From: JOPF136 sp963773835 | GTDB lineage: Bacteria; Acidobacteriota; Terriglobia; Acidiferrales; UBA7541 | Direction: 5' to 3' | Length of the DNA stretch: 64,000 bases | Assembly: GCA_963773835.1 (NCBI GenBank) | Contig: CAVZCQ010000004.1 | Location: 124,001-188,000, forward strand | Shown: piece by piece, positions 23,578 through 32,188 of the stretch | Numbering within the stretch: the first letter of the stretch is position 1 | Layout of the letters: every line of letters starts with the position of its first letter | Notes under the pieces: model-generated | What the model was told of the DNA's origin: nothing | Seen by the model: the letters and a program-made list of their open reading frames with translations, nothing else | Database searches by the model: none | Program-made: the position numbers and the translations under genes

Positions 23578-24921
23578 TTACGGCTTCGTCCCCACAGCCG
23601 CAGGCGTTCCACCGCCCGCCCGCTCTTCCATCTTCTTGTGCCATTCTGCGATTCGACGGTCCGCCTCCGCGCTCTCGGCTGGGGAGATCAAGAGGGCGTT
23701 GGCGACCTTCTGGAAGTGTGCGGCCATCGGATCCTTCGCCAACGTGAGTCCTTCAATCCCTATCCGCAGCCATTTTGCTGCTTCGATAAGATCTCGATTC
23801 ACGCAGGATCCCTGCCCGGGATCCAGGGCATAGTACATGCCGAGCCAGGCCTGCGAATATCCAAACTCGGGCCCCTGTTCGGCGGCAAGGTGAAACCATC
23901 GGCAGGCTTCCATGTAGTCCGTCTTGACCCCATCCTCCCCGCCCACATACATGCTCCCCAATGCCTGCTGGGCATCCGGGTCGCCCTGTAGGCCGGCCTT
24001 GCGATACCACTCGGCCGCGTCAGCGCCGTGAGACCTTTTGCCCATCAGATACTGCGCCGGGGCATAACCCTTTTCCGCCGCCTGCGCGGTCCACAAAGTT
24101 CGGTTAGGGTCCAGGCTCTCCAGCGGGACATCGCCATGTCCTGTCGCAGAGAGCGCCATGCCTTCCGCGAGAGGAAGCAGTGTCATGGCGTGCAGATCGC
24201 CAGCCTTGGCCCGTGCCTGGAGCGGCAACCAGTCCTTGTCGCCAAGACTTGCAGCCTCGGCCTCGAGTGATCGGAACGTGGCGGCTCCAGCGTGTTTGTC
24301 TGCCGGCGATGCCGGGGCCGGCTGCGCCGCCCCGATCCCCTTGCTGGTAGTGGACGGCGAGGCATTCGCACGGTCGGTGGAAGCCGGCGCGGCATCCGCA
24401 GCCTTCCCCGCAGCGCCGGCACTGGCTTCGCTCGCGATGCGGGCTGTCTCGCCCGCAGCCTTTCCGACTTCCTCATAGTTGCTCTTATCGAGCTGGAACA
24501 GCGCGGTGCGGCTGGCGCCCTTGTCGTCCGTGTAATGGATGGTCAGGAAGTGTTTGTGCTGACGGATAAATGGCGCGACCACGACTCCCGCAGCCAGCGC
24601 TCCCGAGCGCATCAGCGATTTATCATCCACCGCGAGCTCTCGGATCCGGTTGTAAGGGATGTTGAGATTCGGTCCCTTGTCCGTCGTGAACGAAAGGATT
24701 TTTGCCTCGCCATCGAAACGGAGTATCCCCCGGGCCACCTCGCCTCCCACGTGCTCGCGGGTCGTCCGGGCCGTGGGGCCAAACAGGTAGTCCACTTTGT
24801 CGAACTCACCCGTATTGCTTTTTTGCTTATCTTTCCGCGCGCCTGCCGGACCGGCCGTCACCAGGGCCATTGCCAGCAGCAGAATGGCAGCCTGTAGGAT
24901 GTGCGGCCGGTTCTTCTTCAT
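23578..24921 (-). CDS. Exported SEL1-like repeat protein
   Basis: A 447-residue protein with a signal peptide (hydrophobic core residues 9-25). The middle has an Ala/Ser/Pro-rich disordered stretch (about 160-225). The C-terminal half has SEL1-type TPR repeats such as 'AEWYRKAGLQGDPDAQQALGSMY' and 'CRWFHLAAEQG'. The N-terminal domain, with 'ILSFTTDKGPNLNIPYNRI', resembles the short secreted domains common in acidobacterial hypothetical proteins. Probably a periplasmic scaffold for protein-protein contacts. It is 66 nt upstream-to-downstream from two further exported proteins on the same strand. Confidence 0.75.
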   Translation of the reverse strand: MKKNRPHILQAAILLLAMALVTAGPAGARKDKQKSNTGEFDKVDYLFGPTARTTREHVGGEVARGILRFDGEAKILSFTTDKGPNLNIPYNRIRELAVDDKSLMRSGALAAGVVVAPFIRQHKHFLTIHYTDDKGASRTALFQLDKSNYEEVGKAAGETARIASEASAGAAGKAADAAPASTDRANASPSTTSKGIGAAQPAPASPADKHAGAATFRSLEAEAASLGDKDWLPLQARAKAGDLHAMTLLPLAEGMALSATGHGDVPLESLDPNRTLWTAQAAEKGYAPAQYLMGKRSHGADAAEWYRKAGLQGDPDAQQALGSMYVGGEDGVKTDYMEACRWFHLAAEQGPEFGYSQAWLGMYYALDPGQGSCVNRDLIEAAKWLRIGIEGLTLAKDPMAAHFQKVANALLISPAESAEADRRIAEWHKKMEERAGGGTPAAVGTKP

Positions 24922-24987
24922 CGGCTGTGCCCCGCTTCCTGTCGTCTTTGCTCTGCCCCGGAGGAGGGAAGTCGTCTGGGACGCGCA

Positions 24988-25614
24988 CTACTGCATGTCA
25001 TGATGAAACTGTTTGACCAGATCTACGGGATTCGGGCGCCCCAGGTTGATCAGGCCGGCCGTGGCCAGCCCTACGGTCCAATGCTTGGCCATGTTGTAAT
25101 CCCGGCCCGTTCCCCAGAGAGCCCCCGGAAGCATATCCTCCACGTGCGCAATGCCGCGGAACCCGTTCAGCCTTTCCACGTGCTTCGTGTACTCATCGTG
25201 GGTGAGCGCCAGCGCGAAATAGTTCAATGTGTGTGGATAACTCGCCTTCGCGAAGCGCAGCACAAAAAACACCACATCGGCGTCATCGGAGTGCTCCATC
25301 AGGCGGAAGCGGCCCTGCTTTTCGAATTCCTTGGCCAGCTTTTTGAAGAGCTCCTCTGACGCCGTCCGGTAGGGCAGGTTGTTGAACTCAGACTTACCCA
25401 CGGGCTCGACGATGAGCAGATAAACCGTGGTACCGGCCGGGATTCGCGCCTCTGGCTGAATCCCTGGTGGGGTTGCGCCCGGTGCGGGGACCGGTGCGGG
25501 CGCCTGTTTTTCTGTCGCCGGGGGCGCGCTATCGCTCGTGGCCGGGCTCTGGGCGCCGGCCCAGGACGCGCAGCCCAGCATGAGCAGCAACACTCCCGGG
25601 ATTCTCGCGCTCAT
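24988..25614 (-). CDS. Exported hypothetical protein
   Basis: A 208-residue protein starting at 25614 (GGAG upstream) with a signal peptide ending in SWAGAQS. A Pro/Ala-rich segment follows (residues 25-60), then a compact domain with 'TVYLLIVEPVGKSEFNNLPYRTASEELFKKL' and 'DADVVFFVLRF'. The pattern resembles small acidobacterial periplasmic proteins with no assigned function; I do not recognise a catalytic motif. It lies between two other exported-protein genes on the same strand (gaps 66 and 35 nt), which suggests a three-gene unit. Confidence 0.65.
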   Translation of the reverse strand: MSARIPGVLLLMLGCASWAGAQSPATSDSAPPATEKQAPAPVPAPGATPPGIQPEARIPAGTTVYLLIVEPVGKSEFNNLPYRTASEELFKKLAKEFEKQGRFRLMEHSDDADVVFFVLRFAKASYPHTLNYFALALTHDEYTKHVERLNGFRGIAHVEDMLPGALWGTGRDYNMAKHWTVGLATAGLINLGRPNPVDLVKQFHHDMQ

Positions 25615-25649
25615 TTCTCTTCTTCTCCTTGGCGGCTTACCGGTCTGAG

Positions 25650-26117
25650 CTAACACCGCCACTTGCCGCAGAGTTCTTTCCCGTCCGGCCCGGTCTTGCT
25701 GAACAGCACGAACCGGATCTCTTTTCCCTTGGGGCTCTTGATGAACATGAAAGTCCGCCGAATTCCGAGGAAGTGCTTCACTTCGAACCGCACTTCCACC
25801 GTTCCGTTCACGGGCCAGTCTTCTTCCTTGAACTTATACTCATGCATCCCCATCAGCCCCCGGTGGTGCTCGTAGTCGGCCTGGTAAGTCATATCCTCCA
25901 CTTGGAGGATCACAAAGACGTGGTCACAGCTCCCTGACGACCCGTCATGACAGTCCCCGCCCATGTCCCAGAATTTGTGTTCGATTTTCTTCGAGTCGAG
26001 TATGGTCCCTTGAAGGTATTCCTTGCCCTTCGCCGCCACTGGCGCGGCGAACGCCAGCGAGAGGAGGACTAACACCGCAACGAGAGCAGGGCCCACGGTC
26101 TTCATTCCAGTTCGCAT
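25650..26117 (-). CDS. Small exported hypothetical protein
   Basis: A 155-residue protein with a signal peptide (core VGPALVAVLVLLSLAFAAPV). The mature part has a strand-rich pattern and four cysteines (GGDCHDGSSGSCDHV, and ELCGKWRC at the very end), which could form disulfides in the periplasm. No known domain is recognised. AGGAGG six bases before 26117 fixes the start. It is probably the first gene of a run with the next two exported proteins. Confidence 0.65.
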   Translation of the reverse strand: MRTGMKTVGPALVAVLVLLSLAFAAPVAAKGKEYLQGTILDSKKIEHKFWDMGGDCHDGSSGSCDHVFVILQVEDMTYQADYEHHRGLMGMHEYKFKEEDWPVNGTVEVRFEVKHFLGIRRTFMFIKSPKGKEIRFVLFSKTGPDGKELCGKWRC

Positions 26118-26127
26118 CGATTGCCTC

Positions 26128-26385
26128 CTAGGTTTGGAAAATGGAAATCGCGCACACGTAAACCTGTCCCCCCGCCGATTCGGCAAAGTGCAACTCGCCC
26201 TTCTCGATCCGCCGGAAAACGGCGCGGAGAGACGCTCCGGAGAGCGCTGCGGCCTCTTCGGGCAGCAGCATGCGCACCACACGGCCACATTCGTTGCAGT
26301 GCAGTTCGGTGGCTGCCATTGAGGAGCGCAGCGTCATCACCTCGTGGGTTTCCACCGTCGTCTGCGTCTTGCGGATTCTGCGCAT
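26128..26385 (-). CDS. Small Cys-ribbon/HTH protein
   Basis: An 85-residue protein. The CxxC pair in HCNECG (residues 29-34), with a later Cys in VYVCAIS, may bind zinc. The part LPEEAAALSGASLRAVFRRI reads as an excisionase/MerR-type helix-turn-helix ('HTH_17'). Small proteins with this arrangement recur in Acidobacteria, often near membrane regulators; this recollection is from family knowledge, not a search. It lies 10 nt before the exported-protein gene and is divergent from the ToxR-like regulator. GAGG precedes the ATG. Confidence 0.65.
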   Translation of the reverse strand: MRRIRKTQTTVETHEVMTLRSSMAATELHCNECGRVVRMLLPEEAAALSGASLRAVFRRIEKGELHFAESAGGQVYVCAISIFQT

Positions 26386-26621
26386 CCACTTTCCTCGCGG
26401 CCAGGGGTGCGGTGCACGGCCTCGCCCACTCCGGCCTTACGGCCGGGGACCGGGGCGCGAATAAAGCGTGGTGCCGAACAGTTCGCGCGCCCCGGCCCGT
26501 GCCCTTGCCCCGGCCTTCGTACGGCAGTACCATTGGTGCAAATCCGGGTCAGACTCTCGGTTCGCTGCCATTGGCTGCCCTGGATTGAGCGGCAACCTAG
26601 TCCGTCCCGGTCGGAAAGTCG

Positions 26622-26650
26622 TTAGGGAACGGTAGGGAATCGGTTAAAGG
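26622..26650 (+). promoter_or_regulatory. Tandem decamer repeats before the ToxR/CadC-like regulator gene
   Basis: GTTAGGGAAC and GGTAGGGAAT, followed by the more diverged CGGTTAAAGG, repeat the TAGGGAA core every 10 bp (26623-26629, 26633-26639) and end 14 nt before the ATG at 26665. Direct repeats with this spacing are the usual targets of OmpR/PhoB-type winged helices, which is the DNA-binding domain of the downstream gene product, so autoregulation is plausible. Confidence 0.5.
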
Positions 26651-26664
26651 TCGCACCCCACATC

Positions 26665-28293
26665 ATGAATGCCCCGGAAAACCGGGTTTACGAGTTCGGG
26701 CCGTTCCGCCTGAACCCTGCCGAGGGTGTGCTCCTCCGCGAGGGCAGACAAGTCCCCCTGACCCCTAAAGCCTACGAAATCCTCCTCTGCTTGCTTCATC
26801 ACGCAGGCCACATACTCGATAAAGAAGCGCTGATGCAGGAGATTTGGCCGGACACCTTTGTCGAAGAGGGCAACCTGAAGGTGAATATCTCCGCCTTGCG
26901 CAAGGTCCTGGGCGACACCACGGAGGAAGCTGCATTTATCGAAACCATTCCCCGGCGAGGATACCGATTTGTCGCCAAGCTGCGCGTGGTGGAAGCGGTC
27001 CCTTCCGTCTTCGTTCCCGCTGGACCCTCCCAGGTCACGATCGAGAGGAGAAAATTTGAGCGCAGGGTGACCGAGGAAGAAGAGGAACTGGTCGAGACGC
27101 CGGAAAATGGCGGGGGGAGCGCTTATGCGCTGCCCGGAACTGCGCTACCTGCCCTTCCGGCTGCCCTCAATCCGGCGCGCCGGGCGTGGCCAGCATGGGC
27201 TGCGGGAATCGCGGTGCTGGCAGTGTTGCTGGCCGGCACGGGTTGGTGGCAGGCGCATCGTCCGGGCGAGCCGGTGAGGGTGAGCCTCGTCAGCGACCGC
27301 ATTACCGCCTGGGACTCAAAAGGAAGAATCGTGTGGGAATACGTGCTGCCGGAACCTGCCGAGATTCAGCCCGTCCAGGGATGCGAGGGGGTTGCGTTTC
27401 AAGATCTGATCGGCGACGGCCATCGGGAACTGCTCGTGCTGGCAAACTCGCTTCCGCGAACGCCCGCGGTCGCCTCGTCACAACAGTTGAATTCCGTGCT
27501 GTTCAAACGGGCGGTGCTCTATTGCTTTTCCGATCGCGGAAAGCTTTTGTGGACCTACTCCCCAGAGGCCATAAAACTTTCCTTCAACGGGCGCCTGTTC
27601 GAGGGCCCGTGGCGCGCCCTGGCCATGCTCTTCACCCCTCGCGAGCAGGGGAAATACATCTGGATTTCGTTTATGCACAATACCTGGTGGCCGAGCTTTG
27701 TGATGCGCATTGACGCGCGCGGCGGCGCAACCATGGCTTTTCTGAATTCCGGGGCGCTGGGTTCGCTGGCCTACGTGCGGAATACCAGCGGAGGCTACGT
27801 AATTGCCGCTGGCACCAACAATGGCTACGGGTCGGCCACCGTGGCCATCTTCGGCGAGAATGACCCAACCACCGCTTCAGCACAAGCTGGCGGCACGCCG
27901 TACGTCTACGACCAGTGGACCGGTGGTCCTTATATGCAGTTCGTCTTTCCCCGCTCGGAGCTGTTCGACATGAGCGGCGAATCGTTCCATATAGCCATGG
28001 CCGTACAACTGACCGGGGAACGCATCCAGATTCAAACCAATGAGGGCAAGGACCCCAATGGATTTGCCCCTTTCTTGCTGGGTTTCTACGAGTTGTCCCC
28101 GGACTTCAAACTCCTGTCTGCCTCGTTCAGCGACACCTACTGGACGCTGCACCGCCAGCGGGAACAGGAAGGCAAAATTCATCATACGGCCGAGCAATGT
28201 CCTGACCGTAAAATCGCGGGCCGTGTGCGACTGTGGCTGGCGCACCGAGGCTGGACAGTACCGGAACCGCCTATCGTTCAAGCGCCCAATTAA
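26665..28293 (+). CDS. ToxR/CadC-like membrane transcriptional regulator
   Basis: A 542-residue one-component regulator. Residues 8-105 are an OmpR/PhoB-type winged helix (FGPFRLNPAEGVLLREG ... IETIPRRGYRFVA), the version shared by ToxR, CadC and many acidobacterial regulators. A linker and one membrane helix follow (PAWAAGIAVLAVLLAGTGWW, about 175-194). The C-terminal 345 residues, presumably extracytoplasmic, contain blade-like repeats ('VSDRITAWDSKGRIVWEY', 'LLVLANSLP') with an FG-GAP/propeller look. It would couple an outside signal to transcription directly. It is divergent from the small Cys-ribbon/HTH gene. Confidence 0.82.
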   Translation: MNAPENRVYEFGPFRLNPAEGVLLREGRQVPLTPKAYEILLCLLHHAGHILDKEALMQEIWPDTFVEEGNLKVNISALRKVLGDTTEEAAFIETIPRRGYRFVAKLRVVEAVPSVFVPAGPSQVTIERRKFERRVTEEEEELVETPENGGGSAYALPGTALPALPAALNPARRAWPAWAAGIAVLAVLLAGTGWWQAHRPGEPVRVSLVSDRITAWDSKGRIVWEYVLPEPAEIQPVQGCEGVAFQDLIGDGHRELLVLANSLPRTPAVASSQQLNSVLFKRAVLYCFSDRGKLLWTYSPEAIKLSFNGRLFEGPWRALAMLFTPREQGKYIWISFMHNTWWPSFVMRIDARGGATMAFLNSGALGSLAYVRNTSGGYVIAAGTNNGYGSATVAIFGENDPTTASAQAGGTPYVYDQWTGGPYMQFVFPRSELFDMSGESFHIAMAVQLTGERIQIQTNEGKDPNGFAPFLLGFYELSPDFKLLSASFSDTYWTLHRQREQEGKIHHTAEQCPDRKIAGRVRLWLAHRGWTVPEPPIVQAPN

Positions 28294-28511
28294 GCCGTCA
28301 CCACTGCCCTCCTGCCTCCACAAAATTGGCGCTCTGCCGGCGAATCTCTACAATCACTTCAATGATGGGCGATCCGGCTAGCCGCGAGAAGCGCGAAGAG
28401 CTCGTCTTTGGCATGTGCGGGCTCCGGCGCAATCTTCCGCTCGCCGTGGTTCTGAATTGGACGTCGGAACTGCGGCCTTGACGGTCGCCAGTCGGCGTAT
28501 CATCGCCAGGC

Positions 28512-28787
28512 TCAGTCCTTCGGGGGCAGGGCAGTGCCGGCAGCGCGCAACTCTTCCATAACGCTCTGAATGAGTTCCTTCGCTTTGGTCAGCTCTTCGC
28601 CCAGCATCTGCACGTCGCGCATCGGCCGCCGCGGGTCCGCCGCGCTATGACAATACACCGTGTGCTGCCCCGCCAGGACCATGGCATTGGTCACCAAATC
28701 CAAGGCCACGGCCAGACGTCCGCGCTGCCGCCCAAACATCTGCTCGTAGTGCTCGAGTTCCTCACGGTGCTCTTCAAAGGCGCTCAT
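28512..28787 (-). CDS. Small helical hypothetical protein
   Basis: A 91-residue, mostly helical, charged protein with no signal peptide. Residues 60-85 ('MLGEELTKAKELIQSVMEEL') could form a coiled coil. No family is recognised. On the minus strand a TAGAAT hexamer lies 6 nt before its ATG (28794-28799), again without a ribosome binding site, though no good -35 is seen. The gap 28294-28511 next to it shows nothing gene-like. Confidence 0.5.
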   Translation of the reverse strand: MSAFEEHREELEHYEQMFGRQRGRLAVALDLVTNAMVLAGQHTVYCHSAADPRRPMRDVQMLGEELTKAKELIQSVMEELRAAGTALPPKD

Positions 28788-29004
28788 AGGCCAATTCTAT
28801 CCATACCGGGGCCTCCGCCAGCGCCCAATTTCTTTGTGCAGTGCGCTGTTGCCGGGATGGAACCTGACGGCGGGCCTCTCCTTGTCGCGTTTTAGTGCCC
28901 TCCGCATAATCGAAATGGCACTGGTGTCCCAGCCCAACACTCTCGACCGACACGCAGCGCCTGTTTCGACCGGGCCGCCCCAAACGGCCCCTGGGGGGAT
29001 TGTC

Positions 29005-29565
29005 ATGAGGCGCGCAGACCTCGTTCGGCTGCCGCAGGACGGCAGAGCACCGCGCACGTCACAAATCGTTTTCGGCGAACGCCAGCATTTGCTCCGCGTT
29101 CTCGATTCGGTGGAGAAAAGCACTCTGCCTGCGAGCCGTCTCGTCGCCGAGCGCCGCGCCATTGAATCCCTGATCCATGCCCGCACCAAGGAATTGGACT
29201 CCATCAATCCCGGCTGGGACATGAAAATTGGCGTCGTATTGAACGCCGCCACCAACTCCGATGCACTCGACCTGATGGCCCGCCAGGCCCCGCCGCAGGA
29301 TTTCTACCTCCTCCGGCTGATTAGTGAGCATCCCAAGACGCCGGCAAAGACTCTGGCCCGCCTGGCGCGCCATCCCTACGCCGCCATCCGCGAAAACGTT
29401 GCCCGTCATCCCAACGCCGATGCAGCCACGCTCTCTCGCCTTTGCAAGGACCGCACCCAGCCGCTCTGGTACCTCGTCGCCTTTAACCGCAACACGCCTG
29501 CCAGCCTCCGCGACAAACTCCAGGCTCGGATGCGTAAACTCGGGGAAGAGCAGAAGACCGCGTAG
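29005..29565 (+). CDS. Leucine-rich repeat variant (LRV)-like protein
   Basis: A 186-residue cytosolic protein. The C-terminal half has helical repeats of about 24 residues, such as 'LARHPYAAIRENVARHPNAD', 'LSRLCKDRTQPLWYLVAFNRNTP', resembling LRV repeats of nitrogenase-associated proteins. No LRV-type cysteine cluster site is seen, so this is a likely protein-binding solenoid. The start is uncertain: ATG 29005 follows GGGGGGA, while in-frame ATGs at 28915 and 28834 would add low-complexity residues. It is followed by a stem-loop with TTTT. Confidence 0.6.
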   Translation: MRRADLVRLPQDGRAPRTSQIVFGERQHLLRVLDSVEKSTLPASRLVAERRAIESLIHARTKELDSINPGWDMKIGVVLNAATNSDALDLMARQAPPQDFYLLRLISEHPKTPAKTLARLARHPYAAIRENVARHPNADAATLSRLCKDRTQPLWYLVAFNRNTPASLRDKLQARMRKLGEEQKTA

Positions 29566-29573
29566 AAATGTGT

Positions 29574-29600
29574 TAGCGCCGGCTTCCAGCCGGCGGTTTT
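29574..29600 (+). terminator. Stem-loop after the LRV-like gene
   Basis: TAG-CGCCGGC-TTCCA-GCCGGCG followed by GTTTTCC: a 7-bp perfect stem with a 5-nt loop and a short T tract, 9 nt after the stop codon. It can serve as a Rho-independent terminator; its TAGCGCCGG opening matches the repeat after pepA. Confidence 0.6.
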
Positions 29601-29649
29601 CCAACCTACTGCCCTGGCTCGCCCGGAATATTACCTGCTCCCGTCCACC

Positions 29650-30435
29650 CTACCGATGTGGCAGCGGCTGAAACGCCGAAAATGTCGCTCCCTGCGGATC
29701 CGCCAGCACCGACCACCGCCCCACTCCCTCCATCGAGGTCGGCGGCATGTACATTCTCGCCCCCAGCGCCTTCGCTTTTGCCGTTGCCGCGTCACAATCC
29801 GGCACCAGGTAGTACAGCATCCAGTGCGGAGGGACTCCAGGTCCGGCCGACCCCGCCGGTGGGACGCCCCCGATGTAGTCCTCGCCGTTTTTGATGTGCA
29901 GGTAATCCCCGCCCTTTTCGCCGCGGTCGAATTTCCATCCGAATAATCCTGAATAGAACTTCTCGGCTCGCATTGGATCTGACGTCATCAGGTCCGCCCA
30001 GCAGAGGCAGCCCGGAACCCCCGCGATACCGAATCCGGGGTTGAGTTTCGGCTGCCACAGCGAGATGGTCGCTCCGGTTGGGTCCTGCAGGACGGCCATG
30101 CGGCCGGCCTCGTACACGTCAAACGCGGGGGCCAGCAGATTTCCGCCCAGCGAGGCCACCCGCGAAGCCGTTTGGTCCGCGCTCTCCACCGCCACGTACA
30201 GGCCCCAGTGTGGCGGAACGCCCTGCTTCACCATCTCCGGCTGCAGCGTGTAGGCGGCTCCCACGTTGCGGCCCTCCAGTTTGAACATCGTGTAAAACTC
30301 GCCCGGCCCCATCGGGTGGTCTTCCGCCGCCCATCCGAAAAGCTGCCCGTAGAATGTTTTGGCCTCGGACTGGTTCGAGGTGGCTAGTTCCGCCCAGCAG
30401 AAGCTTCCCGGTGCGATGCGATCCAAGTTTGGCAT
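29650..30435 (-). CDS. Two-domain VOC (glyoxalase-like) protein
   Basis: A 261-residue protein made of two vicinal-oxygen-chelate domains. Each starts with a similar segment: FCWAELATSNQSEAKTFYG (about residue 12) and LCWADLMTSDPMRAEKFYS (about 140), and each ends with 'LQDPTGATISLWQP' or 'LADPQGATFSAFQP'. This tandem layout matches hydroxylase CapK-like or 'VOC family protein' groups in Actinobacteria and Acidobacteria of unknown substrate. Start at 30435 (MPNLDRIAPG). It is divergent from pdxR, 118 bp apart. Confidence 0.82.
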   Translation of the reverse strand: MPNLDRIAPGSFCWAELATSNQSEAKTFYGQLFGWAAEDHPMGPGEFYTMFKLEGRNVGAAYTLQPEMVKQGVPPHWGLYVAVESADQTASRVASLGGNLLAPAFDVYEAGRMAVLQDPTGATISLWQPKLNPGFGIAGVPGCLCWADLMTSDPMRAEKFYSGLFGWKFDRGEKGGDYLHIKNGEDYIGGVPPAGSAGPGVPPHWMLYYLVPDCDAATAKAKALGARMYMPPTSMEGVGRWSVLADPQGATFSAFQPLPHR

Positions 30436-30553
30436 TCCGGCAGTGTACCGTGGCGGCCCGCCGGACCGTATGAACGCCACAGGACCGTGCGAGAGACATT
30501 ATGGCTCTTCCAAGAGGCCAATTCGGGTGTACATTGGTATCGCGAGGGAGACA

Positions 30554-32128
30554 ATGCTTCCGCTCCAAGTCCAGTCCGAAAGTCACGTGCCTCTCTACGT
30601 TCAGATCCGCGACCAGCTCCGCGCCATGGTCCACACCGGCGAATTGCGGCCCGGCGACCGCATCCCCGCCAGCCGCGAGCTGGCCCATTCCCTCGGCGTC
30701 CACCGCACCACCGTCGCCAACGCCTATGCCGAGCTCGAATCCGAAGGGCTCATTGAAGGCCACGTCGGCCGCGGAACCTTCATTCGCGATGGCGCTGCCG
30801 ACCACGCCCCCGCGCGTTCCGGCAATGGCGCCCACAATGGCCATCGCGGATTCACGCCCGTCCCGCCCACGCTCGGCAACGGCGCGCTGCGCTGGGAATC
30901 GCTGTTTGCCGACGAGCGCGGCGAGGAAGCTCTGAACCGCATCTACCCCCAATCAGCCAATGGCGCCATTTCCATGGTGGCCGCACGGCCCGCTGAAGAG
31001 TTTTTCCCCATCGAGGAGCTGCGCTCCTGCACCCAGGCGGTCCTGAAGCACGACGGCGCGCAAATCCTCCAGCTCGGCTCTTCCGACGGTTACGAGCCGC
31101 TGAAGCGCGAGTTGCTCGCCCAGCTCTCCCGCGAAGGCCTCCGCGTGAAGAACGAACAGCTCCTCGTCACCGCGGGCGTCCAGCAGTCGCTCGACCTGCT
31201 CTGCAAAGCGTTCCTGCGTCCCGCCGATTCCGTGGTACTCGAAGACCCCACCTATCCCGGCTCGATGACCGTATTCACCGCCGCGCGCGTCCGCTGTCTG
31301 GGCGTGCCCGTCCGCACTGCCCCCGGCGCTCCGGCAGGAATCGATCTCGACGGCGTGGAAGCCGCTCTGGCCCAGAACCGCGTGAAGTTTGTCCTGGTTA
31401 CACCCGACTCGCAGAACCCCACCGGCGCCACCCTGCCGCTCGAATCGCGCCGCCGCCTGCTCGAGCTGGCCACCCGCTATCAGGTCGCCGTCGTGGAGGA
31501 CTGCATTTACTCGCGCCTCCGTTTTTCCGGTCCCCGCGTCCCTTCCCTCCGCGCCCTCGACCGCAACGGCATCGTCATTCAGATCGACAGTTTTTCAAAA
31601 ATCGCCTTTCCTGGTCTTCGCGTCGGCTGGTGCATCGCTCCGGAAAACGTGATCGAACGGCTCCGTCTGGTCAAGCAGGCCACCGACCTCCACACCGACC
31701 AATTGGCCCAGGCCACCATGGCCGAATTCACTCGCCGCGGCGGTCTCGAGCGCCATCTCAAAAAGATGCGCCGCGTCTATGCCGCCCGCTGCGAGGCCCT
31801 TCTCCGCGCGCTCGAAAAGCACATGCCGGAAGGCGTGGAATGGACCCGGCCCGAAGGCGGAATGTGCCTCTGGGTCGCCCTCCCGGCCGGCTACGACGCC
31901 AGCGAATTGCTCATCCATGCGCGCGAACGCGGCCTGCTCTTTGCTCCCGGCCGTTATTTCTTCGTGCAGATGCCGCGCCCCAACGTCTTCCGGCTCGGTT
32001 TTGCCGGGATTGACGAGCGTAAGATCGCCCGCGGCGTGGAGATTCTCGCCGAAGTCCTGCGCGAGGAAATGCGCAAGCGCCAGCGCGGCGGATGGCGCAG
32101 GGACGAGGCGCGCGTCGCTCTCGTCTGA
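30554..32128 (+). CDS. pdxR: MocR-family PLP-dependent regulator, probable PdxR
   Basis: A 524-residue fusion of a GntR winged helix (residues 15-80, 'LYVQIRDQLRAMVHTGELRPG' and the recognition region SLGVHRTTVANAYAELESEG) to a fold-type I aminotransferase domain. The PLP-binding lysine is in SFSKIAFPG, with DSQNPTG upstream of it. MocR/PdxR proteins sense pyridoxal 5'-phosphate and control its synthesis. The downstream pdxS and pdxT genes on the same strand make PdxR the natural assignment. GAGGGAG precedes the ATG at 30554. Whether it activates or represses cannot be read from sequence. Confidence 0.88.
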   Translation: MLPLQVQSESHVPLYVQIRDQLRAMVHTGELRPGDRIPASRELAHSLGVHRTTVANAYAELESEGLIEGHVGRGTFIRDGAADHAPARSGNGAHNGHRGFTPVPPTLGNGALRWESLFADERGEEALNRIYPQSANGAISMVAARPAEEFFPIEELRSCTQAVLKHDGAQILQLGSSDGYEPLKRELLAQLSREGLRVKNEQLLVTAGVQQSLDLLCKAFLRPADSVVLEDPTYPGSMTVFTAARVRCLGVPVRTAPGAPAGIDLDGVEAALAQNRVKFVLVTPDSQNPTGATLPLESRRRLLELATRYQVAVVEDCIYSRLRFSGPRVPSLRALDRNGIVIQIDSFSKIAFPGLRVGWCIAPENVIERLRLVKQATDLHTDQLAQATMAEFTRRGGLERHLKKMRRVYAARCEALLRALEKHMPEGVEWTRPEGGMCLWVALPAGYDASELLIHARERGLLFAPGRYFFVQMPRPNVFRLGFAGIDERKIARGVEILAEVLREEMRKRQRGGWRRDEARVALV

Positions 32129-32188
32129 GCCCCGCGCATAGGTTTCCCGCCCCGCCCGGTTTCCCGCGGGGCAGAAGAGAGCAGTCGA

